Of a DNA stretch of 64,000 nucleotides, positions 20,853 to 29,614 are shown piece after piece. The first letter of the stretch is position 1. Every line of letters starts with the position of its first letter. Source of the stretch: Streptomyces avermitilis MA-4680 = NBRC 14893 (GTDB taxonomy: Bacteria; Actinomycetota; Actinomycetes; Streptomycetales; Streptomycetaceae); assembly GCF_000009765.2 (NCBI RefSeq), contig NC_003155.5, positions 7,750,001 through 7,814,000 of the forward strand, written 5' to 3'. The notes below the pieces were generated by a model. The model saw only the letters and a program-made list of their open reading frames with translations, searched no databases and was not told where the DNA came from. Both the position numbers and the translations under genes were made by a program.

Positions 20853-23084
20853 ATGTCCACCAACTCTCCCGATGAGCGACCGGAGCGCGACGAGCGCCGC
20901 CGGGACAGTGGTGACCGCGGCGGCTACCGCGGGGGCCCGCGCCGGGACAACGACCGCGCTGGCTCCGGCGACCGCGGTGGTTACGGCCGGCGTGACGACC
21001 GCCGTGATGGTGACCGGGGCGGAGATCGCGGTAGTGACCGCGGCGGAGACCGGGGTGGTTTCCGCCGTGACGATCGCCGCGATGACCGTCGTGGGGATGA
21101 CCGCGGCGGCCGACCCGGCGGCTTCCGGGGCCGGGACGACCGGCGCGATGACCGGCGTGACGACCGCGGTGGCGACCGTGGCGGAGACCGTGGTGGCTTC
21201 CGTCGCGACGACAACCGTGGTGGCGGCGGCTTCCGCGGAGGGGACGACCGCGACCGTGGTGGACGCCCGGCGTTCCGCCGCGACGACCGCGCCGCCGGAC
21301 CGCGCCGCGATGACCGGGGTGCTGGACCGCGTCGCGACGACCGCGCTGCTGGACCGCGTCGCGACGACCGCGCTGCTGGACCGCGCCGCGACGACCGCGA
21401 CCGTGATCGTGGGTTCCGCCGCGACGGTGATCGCCCCGCGGTCCGTCGCGATGACGACCGTGGTGGCTTCCGTCGCGATGACCGACGTGATGGCGACCGT
21501 GGCGGCTTCGCCCGTCGCGATGACCGTCGTGGGGATGACCGTGGCGGCCGACCCGGCGGCTTCCGGGGCCGGGACGACCGGCGCGATGACCGGCGTGACG
21601 ACCGCGGTGGCGACCGAGGCGGAGACCGTGGTGGCTTCCGTCGCGACGACAACCGTGGTGGTGGCGACCGGGACCGTGGATTCCGTCGCGACGGTGACCG
21701 TCCGGCCTTCCGTCGCGATGACGACCGTGGCGGCTTCCGCCGTGACGATCGTCGTGGCGACGACCGTGGCGATCGTGGCGGCTTCCGCCGCGATGACCGG
21801 CGTGACGACCGTGGCGGCGACCGTGGTGGCTTCCGTCGCGATGACCGCGGTGACGACCGTGGCGGAGACCGTGGTGGCTTCCGTCGCGACGACAACCGCG
21901 GTGGCGATCGCGGTGGTGACCGTGGTGGGTTCCGTCGTGATGACCGGCGTGATGACCGCGGCGGCGACCGTGGCGGAGACCGTGGTGGGTTCCGGCGTGA
22001 TGACCGGCGTGATGACCGTGGCGGCGATCGTGGGGGCTTCCGTGGGCGTGATGACCGCGGTTCGCGTGGCCCGCGTAGTGATGACCGTGGCGGCCGCCCC
22101 GGCGGCTTCCGGGGCCGGGACGACCGGCAGGGCGACGACCGGCGCGGTGGCGGCCGGTTCCGCGACGAGCGGGACCGCGACCGTGAGCCGATCAAGCGGC
22201 TGCCGATCCCGGACGACGTCACGGGCGAGGAGATCGACAAGGACGTACGGCAGGAGCTGCTGAGCCTGCCCAAGGGGCTTGCCGAGGACGTCGCCAGGAA
22301 CCTGGTGATGGTCGCGCGGCTCATCGACGAGGACCCGGAGAGCGCCTACGGGTACTCCAAGGTGGCCCTGAGGCTGGCGTCCCGCGTCGCCGCCGTGCGC
22401 GAGGCGGCCGGCTTCGCCGCGTACGCGAACCAGAAGTACAGCGAGGCCCTCGGCGAGTTCCGTGCGGCCCGCCGTATGACCGGCGGCGTCGAGCTGTGGC
22501 CCGTCATGGCGGACTGCGAGCGCGGTCTCGGCCGGCCCGAGAAGGCGCTGGAGATGGCCGGTGCGCCCGAGGTGCACAAGCTCGACAAGGCCGATCAGGT
22601 CGAGATGCGGCTCGTCGCCGCCGGAGCGCGTCGTGACATGGGGCAGCTCGATGCCGCCATCGTGACGCTGCAGAGCCCCGAGCTGGCCTCCAACTCGGTG
22701 CAGCCCTGGACCGCGCGACTGCGGTACGCGTACGCCGACGCGCTCCTCGCCGCGGGCCGCGAGAGCGAGGCGCGCGAGTGGTTCGCCAAGGCCGCCGAGT
22801 CCGACAAGGACGGCAGCACGGACGCCTCGGACCGCCTTGCCGAGATGGACGGTGTCGAGTTCGTCGACGCGCTCGTCGAGGACGAGGAGAGCGACGAGGG
22901 CACGCGGGGCGAGACCGAGGCCCCAGTGGCAGCCGCCGAGGGCGACGCGGACGCGGACGTGGACGAGGAGCAGGTCGACGTCGTACGCGAGGTCGTAGAA
23001 GCCGGCGTTGAAGACGGCGACGGACACGGTGACGACAAGAGCGACAACAACGACAACAACGACGGCGACGGCGACAAGAGCTGA
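20853..23084 (+). CDS. RGG/RDD-repeat protein with C-terminal TPR-like domain
   Basis: 743 aa starting MSTNSPDERPERDERRRDSG, with AGGAGT upstream of the ATG. Residues about 20-445 are a low-complexity region of Arg/Asp/Gly repeats (units such as DRGGFRRDDRRDDRGG), including a 46-residue block that recurs 146 residues later. A folded helical domain (about 448-670) follows: IKRLPIPDDVTGEEIDKDVR, then repeat-like helices (YSEALGEFRAARRM, GRPEKALEMAG, LDAAIVTLQSPEL, ESEAREWFAKAAE) of TPR type. The tail is acidic (Asp/Glu/Asn). RGG tracts commonly bind RNA and promote condensation. The position right after the rRNA operon suggests, but does not prove, a ribosome-related role. Confidence 0.85.
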   Translation: MSTNSPDERPERDERRRDSGDRGGYRGGPRRDNDRAGSGDRGGYGRRDDRRDGDRGGDRGSDRGGDRGGFRRDDRRDDRRGDDRGGRPGGFRGRDDRRDDRRDDRGGDRGGDRGGFRRDDNRGGGGFRGGDDRDRGGRPAFRRDDRAAGPRRDDRGAGPRRDDRAAGPRRDDRAAGPRRDDRDRDRGFRRDGDRPAVRRDDDRGGFRRDDRRDGDRGGFARRDDRRGDDRGGRPGGFRGRDDRRDDRRDDRGGDRGGDRGGFRRDDNRGGGDRDRGFRRDGDRPAFRRDDDRGGFRRDDRRGDDRGDRGGFRRDDRRDDRGGDRGGFRRDDRGDDRGGDRGGFRRDDNRGGDRGGDRGGFRRDDRRDDRGGDRGGDRGGFRRDDRRDDRGGDRGGFRGRDDRGSRGPRSDDRGGRPGGFRGRDDRQGDDRRGGGRFRDERDRDREPIKRLPIPDDVTGEEIDKDVRQELLSLPKGLAEDVARNLVMVARLIDEDPESAYGYSKVALRLASRVAAVREAAGFAAYANQKYSEALGEFRAARRMTGGVELWPVMADCERGLGRPEKALEMAGAPEVHKLDKADQVEMRLVAAGARRDMGQLDAAIVTLQSPELASNSVQPWTARLRYAYADALLAAGRESEAREWFAKAAESDKDGSTDASDRLAEMDGVEFVDALVEDEESDEGTRGETEAPVAAAEGDADADVDEEQVDVVREVVEAGVEDGDGHGDDKSDNNDNNDGDGDKS
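21081..21661 (+). repeat. Long direct repeat inside the RGG-repeat gene
   Basis: A block of about 143 bp (21081-21223) recurs almost identically at 21519-21661 (two differences noticed), offset by 438 bp, exactly 146 codons. Shorter GATGACCG/CGTGGCGGAGACCG units fill the rest of 20900-22170. Confidence 0.85.
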
Positions 23085-23099
23085 CGTCATCTCATGATT

Positions 23100-23127
23100 G
23101 GGCGGGACTCCGGAAGGAGGCCCGCCC
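23100..23127. terminator. Bidirectional terminator between convergent genes
   Basis: GGGCGGG (23100-23106) pairs with CCCGCCC (23121-23127). An inner CTCC/GGAG stem closes a GGAA tetraloop. It lies between the ends of the RGG-repeat and DUF1015 genes. Confidence 0.75.
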
Positions 23128-23148
23128 TTCGTGTTTGAGGGGCGGTTC

Positions 23149-24441
23149 TCAGACCGTCAGCGCGCGCAGCACCAGCCCCGACGCGGGTTTCGGGCCGAAC
23201 GACGTCGACTTGCGGGGCATCGTCACGCCCTGGCGGGCGAGGTCCCGTACGACCTCCTCGCGGACCGGGTGCAACAGCACGGCCGTACCGCCGTCGCGCT
23301 CCGCCTTCTCGACCGTGGCGGCCGTGTCGTGGATGTAGGCGATGTCCGTGGGGGAGTCCTCGGGGATGTTCCAGACGTGGTCCAGGAGCGTGGCGTGCAG
23401 GACCGTCGCGTCGAGAGTGCGCCAGGCTTCCGGGTGGTCCGCCGGGATCGTACGCGCCAGGAGGTCCGGGGACGGGTGGTCAACCAGATGGAAGGCGCCA
23501 TCACCCGCGAGGAGGAAGGCGTTGCCCGCGCAGGCGGAGTCGGCCAGCGCGGCCAGGGCGTCCGCGAGCGGCAGGTCGAGGCGGCGGACGCGGAACAGGC
23601 CCGTGAGAGCGGCCAGGGCGTCCGCCACCGGCAGCCGGTGCAGCAGACGGTGGATGGCGCGTACGCGCAGCGGATAGCGGGCCGTGTCGACCAGCAGGAC
23701 GAGCCCGTAGTCCCAGGGGCTCGGCGAAGGGTGCTCCGCGCGTAGACGCAGATACGTCGCCCAGCGGTGGTGGCCATCGGCGATGAGTGCCTGGTGGCTG
23801 CCCAGATCGGTCTGGATCTCGGCCAGCTCGGCGGGGTCCGTCACCGCCCACAGCCGATGGCTGAAACCGTCCTCCGTGGTCGTCGAGAGCAGCGGAGTGC
23901 TCTCGACGGTACGTTCGATGACGGCCGTCGTGCCGGCCTCGGAGCCGTTGCCGCGGTAGGTCAGCAGCAGGGGTTCGAGGTTGGCGGAGGTCGCGCGCAT
24001 CAGGGCCGCGCGGTCCGCGATGACGTGCGGCATGACGTCCTCGTGGGGGAGGACCACGCCGTCCGACGGCTCCGACAGGCGCAGGGCGCCGATGATGCCG
24101 CGTTGCAGCATGCTGCCGTCGCTTTGTTCGTAGACGTACAGACCCGGCTCGCTGTCGGTGGTGAGGACGCCCTTGGTGAGCCAGTGCTCCAGGGTGTCCG
24201 CCGCCTGTTCGTTGCGGGCGGTGGGCGTGACGGCCTGGGGGAGGATCAGCCGGACGATGTTGTACGGGTCCGCCGATTCGAGGTGGAGCAGCCCGTCCGG
24301 CCGGACGACGACGTCGTACGGCGGCGATGTCACGGCGGCCAGGCTGCCGACCCGGTCGGGGTCGTAGCGCAGGCCCCGGAACGGTGTCAGGTCGAGGCCA
24401 CTGCGCGCCGGGGTTTCCTCCGCGGGACCTGCATAGTTCAT
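23149..24441 (-). CDS. DUF1015-family protein
   Basis: 430 aa, ATG at 24441. DUF1015 hallmarks are an N-terminal LTPFRGLRYDPDRVGSLAAVTSPPYDVV, then SPYNIVRLILP-like DPYNIVRLILPQ, the ISD-like LIADGHHRWATYLRLR motif (residues about 215-235) and TDIAYIHDTA near the end. Cytosolic. The family is widespread with no firm biochemical function; an HRW/DGHHR motif suggests a nucleotide- or phosphate-linked enzyme. It is divergent from the HAD phosphatase gene (80-bp shared upstream region). Confidence 0.92.
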   Translation of the reverse strand: MNYAGPAEETPARSGLDLTPFRGLRYDPDRVGSLAAVTSPPYDVVVRPDGLLHLESADPYNIVRLILPQAVTPTARNEQAADTLEHWLTKGVLTTDSEPGLYVYEQSDGSMLQRGIIGALRLSEPSDGVVLPHEDVMPHVIADRAALMRATSANLEPLLLTYRGNGSEAGTTAVIERTVESTPLLSTTTEDGFSHRLWAVTDPAELAEIQTDLGSHQALIADGHHRWATYLRLRAEHPSPSPWDYGLVLLVDTARYPLRVRAIHRLLHRLPVADALAALTGLFRVRRLDLPLADALAALADSACAGNAFLLAGDGAFHLVDHPSPDLLARTIPADHPEAWRTLDATVLHATLLDHVWNIPEDSPTDIAYIHDTAATVEKAERDGGTAVLLHPVREEVVRDLARQGVTMPRKSTSFGPKPASGLVLRALTV

Positions 24442-24521
24442 TGAGGCATCCTAAGTGTGTCGGTGTGTCGGTGGCATGCGCGATGATCAGGGGAAAGGGA
24501 TCGAACGAGGAGCGATGTGCA

Positions 24522-25550
24522 ATGAGCCAGACCGTCAGGACGCGGCCCGAGGGCAGTACGCAGGCCCTGAGTGAGGCGTACGACACGGCGCTGCTCGACC
24601 TCGACGGGGTGGTGTACGCGGGGGGAAACGCGATCGCTCATGCCGTTGAGTCGCTCGGCACGGCCCGCGCGGGCGGGATGCACCTCGCATACGTTACGAA
24701 CAACGCGCTGCGGACGCCCGACGCCGTGGCCGATCACCTCACGGAACTGGGGATACCGACCGGGCCCTCCGACGTCATCACGTCGGCGCAGGCCGTCGCC
24801 CGGCTGATCAGCGAGCAGGTGCCCGCGGGCGCGCGTGTGCTGGTGATCGGTGGCGAGGGACTGCGGGTGGCGCTGCGGGAGCGCGGGCTGGAGCCGGTCG
24901 ATTCGGCCGAGGACGACCCGGCGGCCGTCGTACAGGGCTACGGCGGTCCCGAGCTGCCCTGGGGACGTTTCGCGGAGGCGTCCTACGCCATCGCGCGCGG
25001 GGTGCCGTGGTTCGCGTCCAACACCGATCTGACGATTCCGAGTGCGCGTGGGATCGCTCCGGGCAACGGGGCGGCGGTGGAGGTCGTACGGATAGCGACC
25101 GGCGCCGAGCCGCAGGTGGCGGGCAAGCCGCTGCCCCCGATGCACCGCGAGACGATTCTGCGCACCGGCGCCGAGCGGCCGCTGGTGGTCGGGGACCGGC
25201 TGGACACGGACATCGAGGGCGCGTTCAACGGCGAGGTGGACTCGCTGCTCGTCCTGACCGGCGTGACCGACGGCGCCCAGCTCCTGGCGGCGCCGCCGCG
25301 GCACCGGCCGACGTATGTCGACGCGGACCTGCGCGGACTGCTGACCGGGCAGCCGGAGGTCGTCGAGGCCGGCGACGGGTTTCGCTGCGGTGGCTGGACC
25401 GCGACAGCCGGAAGTGAACGGCTGGAGCTCGCGGGCGAGGGAGAGGCCATGGACGGGCTGCGGGCGCTGTGCGCGGCGGCCTGGACGGCTGCGGGCGAGG
25501 GCTCGTGCGAGCTGGACGGGGGGAAGGCGCTGGCGCGGCTGGGGCTTTGA
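24522..25550 (+). CDS. HAD-IIA family (NagD/PGP-like) phosphatase
   Basis: 342 aa from the ATG at 24522 (GAGGAG upstream). HAD motif I DLDGVVY at about residues 26-32, motif II TNN at about 61, the GKPLPPMH Lys of motif III at about 207, and motif IV VGDRLDTDIEGA at about 226. The cap domain is of C2 type. It hydrolyses small phosphate esters such as phosphoglycolate or sugar phosphates; the exact substrate is not evident. The C-terminal 60 residues form an extra Gly/Ala-rich extension with no recognised motif. No close operon partner downstream. Confidence 0.92.
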   Translation: MSQTVRTRPEGSTQALSEAYDTALLDLDGVVYAGGNAIAHAVESLGTARAGGMHLAYVTNNALRTPDAVADHLTELGIPTGPSDVITSAQAVARLISEQVPAGARVLVIGGEGLRVALRERGLEPVDSAEDDPAAVVQGYGGPELPWGRFAEASYAIARGVPWFASNTDLTIPSARGIAPGNGAAVEVVRIATGAEPQVAGKPLPPMHRETILRTGAERPLVVGDRLDTDIEGAFNGEVDSLLVLTGVTDGAQLLAAPPRHRPTYVDADLRGLLTGQPEVVEAGDGFRCGGWTATAGSERLELAGEGEAMDGLRALCAAAWTAAGEGSCELDGGKALARLGL

Positions 25551-25695
25551 GGCCGCCGTGAGCGCGTGGAAGAGGACACGGCTCCCGGGGGAGAGCTCCA
25601 GTCGCACGGGCGCGACGCCGGCAGGCGGCTTCACCGGGTCCGGCGCGGAGGGACTCCACGGATGCGGCGTGGTCCGGCGGGATCGAGTTCCGCAG

Positions 25696-25714
25696 CGAGG
25701 GTAGGCTAACCTAA
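25696..25714 (+). promoter_or_regulatory. Iron box (IdeR/DmdR1-type operator)
   Basis: The 19-bp window ends in TAGGCTAACCTAA, identical to the centre and right half of the actinobacterial iron box TTAGGTTAGGCTAACCTAA; the left half is degenerate. It lies 5 bp before the GTG of the FecCD permease, so repressor binding would block transcription of the uptake operon when iron is plentiful. The TAGGCT may double as a -10. Confidence 0.75.
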
Positions 25715-25719
25715 CCCCC

Positions 25720-26763
25720 GTGTTGGTCGACAGTCCCCCCGAACAGCGCGCGGAGACCGCCCCCGCGCCCCCAACCCGCCGGGCGATACGTGCCGTTGGG
25801 CTCCTTGTGTCCGTTGTGATCCTGGTGCTCGTCGCCCTGGCGAGCATCGCGATCGGCGCGAAAGAGCTGCCCCTGGACCAGGTCTGGCACGGCCTGTTCC
25901 ACGACTCGGGGACGTATGCCGACGTCGTGGTCGGTGAGCGGCGGTCGCGCACCGTTCTCGGACTGCTCGTCGGCGCCGCGCTCGGGCTCTCCGGAGCCGT
26001 CCTCCAGGCGCTCACCCGCAATCCGCTGGCCGACCCGGGACTGCTCGGGATCAACGCGGGTGCGTCCGCGGCCGTCGTCACCGCCATCACCTATTTCGGC
26101 GTCACGACGCTGAGCGGCTATGTGTGGTTCGCCTTCTTCGGAGCCGCCGCGGTGGGGGCCCTGGTGTGGTTCCTCGGTGGCAGCCGGGGCGCCACCCCCG
26201 TGCGGCTCGCCCTCGCGGGCACCGCGATCAGCGCCGCGCTCTACGGCTACCTCCAGGCCGTGATGATCATGGATGACGCCGCGCTCGGCAAGATGCGCTT
26301 CTGGACGGTCGGTTCGCTGGCCTCGGCGACGGACTCGATGATCATGCAGGTCCTGCCGTTCCTGGTGATCGGCACGGTCCTCGCGCTGGCCCTCGCCCGG
26401 CCGCTGAACGCCATGGCCATGGGCGACGACACCGCCCGTGCGCTCGGCGCCAACCTCAACCGCACCCGTGCCCTGTCCATGGCCGCCGCCACCGTCCTGT
26501 GCGGCGCCGCGACCGCCGCCTGCGGGCCGATCGTCTTCGTCGGGCTGATGGTCCCGCACGTCGTACGGTCCTTCACCGGGCCCGACCTGCGCTGGATCCT
26601 GCCGTACGCGACCGTCCTGTCGCCCGTCCTGCTGCTCGGCGCCGACGTCGTCGGGCGGATCGTGGCGCGGCCCGCGGAACTCCAGGTCGGCATCGTCACC
26701 GCGATCATCGGCGGCCCGGTCTTCATCTATCTCGTACGACGGCGGAGGACGGCTCAGCTGTGA
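25720..26763 (+). CDS. FecCD-type iron-siderophore ABC permease, subunit 1
   Basis: 347 aa, GTG start just downstream of an iron box; the leader is so short that the mRNA may be leaderless. The ten-helix FecCD/BtuC fold is visible: LVSVVILVLVALASIAIG, RRSRTVLGLLVGAALGLSGAVLQALTRNPLADPGLLGINAG, and the GDDTARALG coupling-helix segment with GPIVFVGLMVPHVVRSF. It forms the inner-membrane channel with the next gene product. The 4-bp GTGA overlap with that gene shows one operon. Confidence 0.95.
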   Translation: MLVDSPPEQRAETAPAPPTRRAIRAVGLLVSVVILVLVALASIAIGAKELPLDQVWHGLFHDSGTYADVVVGERRSRTVLGLLVGAALGLSGAVLQALTRNPLADPGLLGINAGASAAVVTAITYFGVTTLSGYVWFAFFGAAAVGALVWFLGGSRGATPVRLALAGTAISAALYGYLQAVMIMDDAALGKMRFWTVGSLASATDSMIMQVLPFLVIGTVLALALARPLNAMAMGDDTARALGANLNRTRALSMAAATVLCGAATAACGPIVFVGLMVPHVVRSFTGPDLRWILPYATVLSPVLLLGADVVGRIVARPAELQVGIVTAIIGGPVFIYLVRRRRTAQL

Positions 26764-27818
26764 AGACCACCCGTAAGCCGGCGCTGCCCACGCGGACCGT
26801 GCGCACGCCCGGCGGTCTGTCCCTACGGCTCGACGTCCGCGCCGTCACCGTCGTCGTCCTGCTCCTGGTCGCCGCGCTCGCCGCGAGTGTCGTGCTGATC
26901 GGCACCGGCGACTTCCCGATTCCGGCCGCCGACGTCCTGAGGACGCTGGTCGGCAACGGCAACGCCGGCCAGGAGTTCATCGTCAACGAGCTGCGGCTGC
27001 CGCGGGTTCTCGTCGGGCTCCTGGTCGGTGCCTCGCTCGGGCTCGGCGGCGCGCTGTTCCAGTCCATCTCCCGCAATCCGCTGGGCAGCCCGGACGTCCT
27101 CGGCGTCGGCCAGGGCTCGACGGCCGGTGCGCTCGTCATGATCGTGCTGTTCTCGGGCAGCGCCGCCCAGGTCGCCCTCGGCGCGCTCGTCGGCGGACTC
27201 GCGACCGGACTGGCCATCTATCTGCTCGCCTGGAAGCGGGGTGTGCACGGTTATCGACTGGTCCTGGTCGGTATCGGCATCTCGGCGATGGTCACGGCGG
27301 TCAACGGCTACCTGATGACCAAGGCCGACATCGTCGACGCGGCCCGTGCGGTGGTGTGGATGACCGGATCGCTCAACGGCCGTGGGTGGGAGCAGGTCTG
27401 GCCGCTGGTCTGGCTGTGCGCCGTCCTCGTACCGCTCGTCCTGGCGAACGCGCGCGGCCTGCGGATGACCGAGATGGGCGACGACGTGTCGTACGCCCTC
27501 GGAGTGCGCGTCGAGCGCGTACGGCTGCTGCTGTTGCTGTCCGCCGTGCTGCTCACCGCCGGGGCCACCGCCGCCGCCGGCCCGGTCGGCTTCGTGGCGC
27601 TCACCGCGCCGCAGCTGGCCCGGCGACTGACCCGCTCGCCGGGCCCGAACCTGATTCCCTCCATGTGCATGGGCGCGACCCTGCTGATCGTCGCGGACTG
27701 GGCCTCGCAGCGGGCCTTCGGCGCCGACCAGCTGCCGGTCGGCGTCGTGACCGGAGTGCTCGGCGGGGTCTACCTGCTGTGGCTGCTCGTCACCGAGCGC
27801 AAGGCGGGCCGGATATGA
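26760..27818 (+). CDS. FecCD-type iron-siderophore ABC permease, subunit 2
   Basis: 352 aa from the GTG at 26760, which overlaps the preceding stop. It has the FecCD signatures LPRVLVGLLVGASLGLGGALFQSISRNPLGSPDVLGVGQG, MGDDVSYALGVRVERVR and AGPVGFVALTAPQLARRL, with about ten membrane segments. With subunit 1 it forms a heterodimeric channel for a ferric-siderophore complex. The ATPase gene begins at or just after its stop. Confidence 0.95.
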   Translation: MKTTRKPALPTRTVRTPGGLSLRLDVRAVTVVVLLLVAALAASVVLIGTGDFPIPAADVLRTLVGNGNAGQEFIVNELRLPRVLVGLLVGASLGLGGALFQSISRNPLGSPDVLGVGQGSTAGALVMIVLFSGSAAQVALGALVGGLATGLAIYLLAWKRGVHGYRLVLVGIGISAMVTAVNGYLMTKADIVDAARAVVWMTGSLNGRGWEQVWPLVWLCAVLVPLVLANARGLRMTEMGDDVSYALGVRVERVRLLLLLSAVLLTAGATAAAGPVGFVALTAPQLARRLTRSPGPNLIPSMCMGATLLIVADWASQRAFGADQLPVGVVTGVLGGVYLLWLLVTERKAGRI

Positions 27819-27853
27819 GCGGCCGAGCGAACAAGAACACCCGAAGGAGCACT

Positions 27854-28702
27854 GTGAACCGCCTGTCCGCCGACAACGTCACCCTCGCCTACGACCAGCG
27901 CGTCATCGCCGAGCAGCTGTCGGTGGAGATTCCCGACAACTCCTTCACGGTGATCGTCGGCCCCAACGCGTGCGGCAAGTCCACGTTGCTGCGTGCCCTT
28001 TCGCGGATGCTCAAGCCGGCCGAGGGGCGCGTCCTGCTCGACGGACAGGTCATCCAGTCGATGCCCGCGAAGAAGGTCGCGCGGACGCTCGGGCTGCTCC
28101 CGCAGTCGTCGATCGCGCCCGACGGCATCACCGTCGGCGACCTCGTGGGGCGCGGCCGCTATCCGCACCAGGGACTTCTGCGGCAGTGGTCGTCCGAGGA
28201 CGAGCGGGTCGTGCGGGAGTCCATGGAGTCGACCGGGGTCGCCGAGCTGGCCGACCGCTATGTCGACGAGCTCTCCGGCGGCCAGCGCCAGCGCGTGTGG
28301 ATCGCCATGGCGCTCGCGCAGCAGACGCCGCTGCTGCTGCTCGACGAGCCGACGACCTACCTCGACATCCAGCACCAGATCGACGTGCTCGACCTGTGCG
28401 CCGAACTCCACGAGGAGCAGGGCCGCACGCTCGTCGCCGTACTGCACGACCTCAACCACGCGGCCCGGTACGCCACCCATCTGATCGCCCTGCGCGACGG
28501 CCGGGCCGTCGCCGAGGGGGCGCCGAACGACATCGTCACGGCCGAGCTGGTCGAGGAGGTCTTCGGCCTGCGCTGCCAGGTCATCGACGACCCGGAGACG
28601 GGCACACCGCTGGTGGTGCCGGCGGCCCGCAGGGCGCGGGTGGCAGCCGCGGCGGCCGGACCGGCCGCGGAGGCCGCAACGGTGGCTACGGGGGGCTCCT
28701 GA
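27854..28702 (+). CDS. FecE-type iron-siderophore ABC ATPase
   Basis: 282 aa from the GTG at 27854, favoured because GAAGGAG lies just upstream. An in-frame ATG at 27815 overlaps the permease stop and would add 13 residues (MSGRANKNTRRST). Walker A GPNACGKST, signature LSGGQRQRVWIAMAL, Walker B LLLLDEPTTYLD and the H-loop AVLHDLNHAAR are all intact. It energises the two FecCD permeases. An Ala-rich C-terminal tail follows the ATPase core. No binding-protein gene lies in this operon, so the siderophore-binding lipoprotein must be encoded elsewhere. Confidence 0.94.
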   Translation: MNRLSADNVTLAYDQRVIAEQLSVEIPDNSFTVIVGPNACGKSTLLRALSRMLKPAEGRVLLDGQVIQSMPAKKVARTLGLLPQSSIAPDGITVGDLVGRGRYPHQGLLRQWSSEDERVVRESMESTGVAELADRYVDELSGGQRQRVWIAMALAQQTPLLLLDEPTTYLDIQHQIDVLDLCAELHEEQGRTLVAVLHDLNHAARYATHLIALRDGRAVAEGAPNDIVTAELVEEVFGLRCQVIDDPETGTPLVVPAARRARVAAAAAGPAAEAATVATGGS

Positions 28703-28800
28703 GACGGACGCGGGGCTGCGGGCTGCAGAAGAGGCTCCAAAGAGGCTCCTGAGCCGGTCGCGGGGCTGCGGCGGCCACAGAAAGGCCGCTGTGGCCACCG

Positions 28801-28876
28801 CGGCCCGTGGCGGTCACGGAAGGCGCCGCGGCCCGTGGCGGTCACGGAAGGCGCCGCGGCCCGTGGCGGTCACGGA
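28801..28876. repeat. 28-bp tandem repeat
   Basis: A 28-bp unit starting CGGCCCGTGGCGGTCACGGA occurs at 28801-28828 and 28829-28856, with a 20-bp partial third copy at 28857-28876. It lies between convergent gene ends. The whole 28703-28911 interval is repetitive and non-coding. Confidence 0.9.
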
Positions 28877-28911
28877 ACACCGCACCCCGCGGCGGCCACA
28901 GCACAGACCGG

Positions 28912-29259
28912 CTACAGAAGACTTCTGAGCCGGAGGAGATCGCGCAGGCCCGCTTCCAGCTTCACCCGGCCGGAACCCCAGGCCTTCGCGAAGTTCAGCT
29001 CGCCGTCGACCATCGCGACCAGGTCGTCGCCGGTCATCGTGAGCCGTATCTGGGCCTTCTCGCGGGGCGGACCCTCATACGTGTCCACCACTTCGATCCG
29101 GCCGTCCTTGAGCCGGCCGGCGAAGGTGATGTCCAGGTCGGTGATACGGCAGCTCAGCGAGCGGTCCAGGGCCGCCGCGCCGCGTACTTCCCCTTCGGAG
29201 GCCGCCATGTTGTCCGAGAGCTTGTCGAGTGCCGCACGGCACTCCTCGATCGTCGCCAT
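28912..29259 (-). CDS. SCP2 sterol-carrier-like domain protein
   Basis: 115 aa, starting MATIEECRAALDKLSDNMA. A single SCP2 domain (DRSLSCRITDLDITFAGRLKDG, IRLTMTGDDLVAMVDGELNFAKAWGSGRVKLEAG). The family binds hydrophobic ligands in a soluble pocket; in actinobacteria its ligand is unknown. There is no strong ribosome site before the ATG, so the start is moderately uncertain. It is divergent from the small gene at 29302. Confidence 0.88.
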   Translation of the reverse strand: MATIEECRAALDKLSDNMAASEGEVRGAAALDRSLSCRITDLDITFAGRLKDGRIEVVDTYEGPPREKAQIRLTMTGDDLVAMVDGELNFAKAWGSGRVKLEAGLRDLLRLRSLL

Positions 29260-29301
29260 CGTGATCGACGGTACCCCAGTGCTTCGGGGTAGCGTCGAGG
29301 C

Positions 29302-29607
29302 ATGAGCGACTCAGTGTCAGAGGCCGAGGTCCCGCCACAGGCGTCGGCCACAGAGCCTGCGCGGGAGGCGGCGGCACCCGAGGACGACCCGGCCGCGCCC
29401 GCGCCCCTGTACGTGGCCCGCACCTCCACCGGCAACGCCGAGGTCGACGCCCAGCTCGACCGGCTGGCCGACGCCGACCACCTCGCCACGGACGGACACG
29501 TCGAGGTGTACGAGGATGTACACCGGGGGCTGCGTGACGCGCTCACCGCGCTCGACGCCCGCCCGGGACCTCCGGCGCCCCCCACCTCGTACGACCGCAG
29601 GAGCTGA
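29302..29607 (+). CDS. Small hypothetical protein upstream of tlyA
   Basis: 101 aa. The N-terminal third is Ala/Pro/Glu-rich and probably disordered. The middle is ordered (PLYVARTSTGNAEVDAQLDRLADADHLATDGHVEVYEDVHRGLRDAL), which looks like a short helical hairpin. It ends in a Pro/Arg tail 7 bp before the tlyA start. It appears conserved next to tlyA in Streptomyces by my recollection. Function unknown. Confidence 0.8.
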   Translation: MSDSVSEAEVPPQASATEPAREAAAPEDDPAAPAPLYVARTSTGNAEVDAQLDRLADADHLATDGHVEVYEDVHRGLRDALTALDARPGPPAPPTSYDRRS

Positions 29608-29614
29608 ACCGAAC

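Noticed and set aside
20900..22170. CRISPR array
   Set aside because: Repeats are in frame, of varied length and directly adjacent with no unique spacers; they encode protein.
20670..23090. Open frame of about 806 codons antisense to the RGG-repeat gene
   Set aside because: It is caused by the repetitive high-GC sequence. It reads as Ala/Thr/Val tracts with no start signal, while the plus-strand frame has a ribosome site and a folded C-terminal domain.
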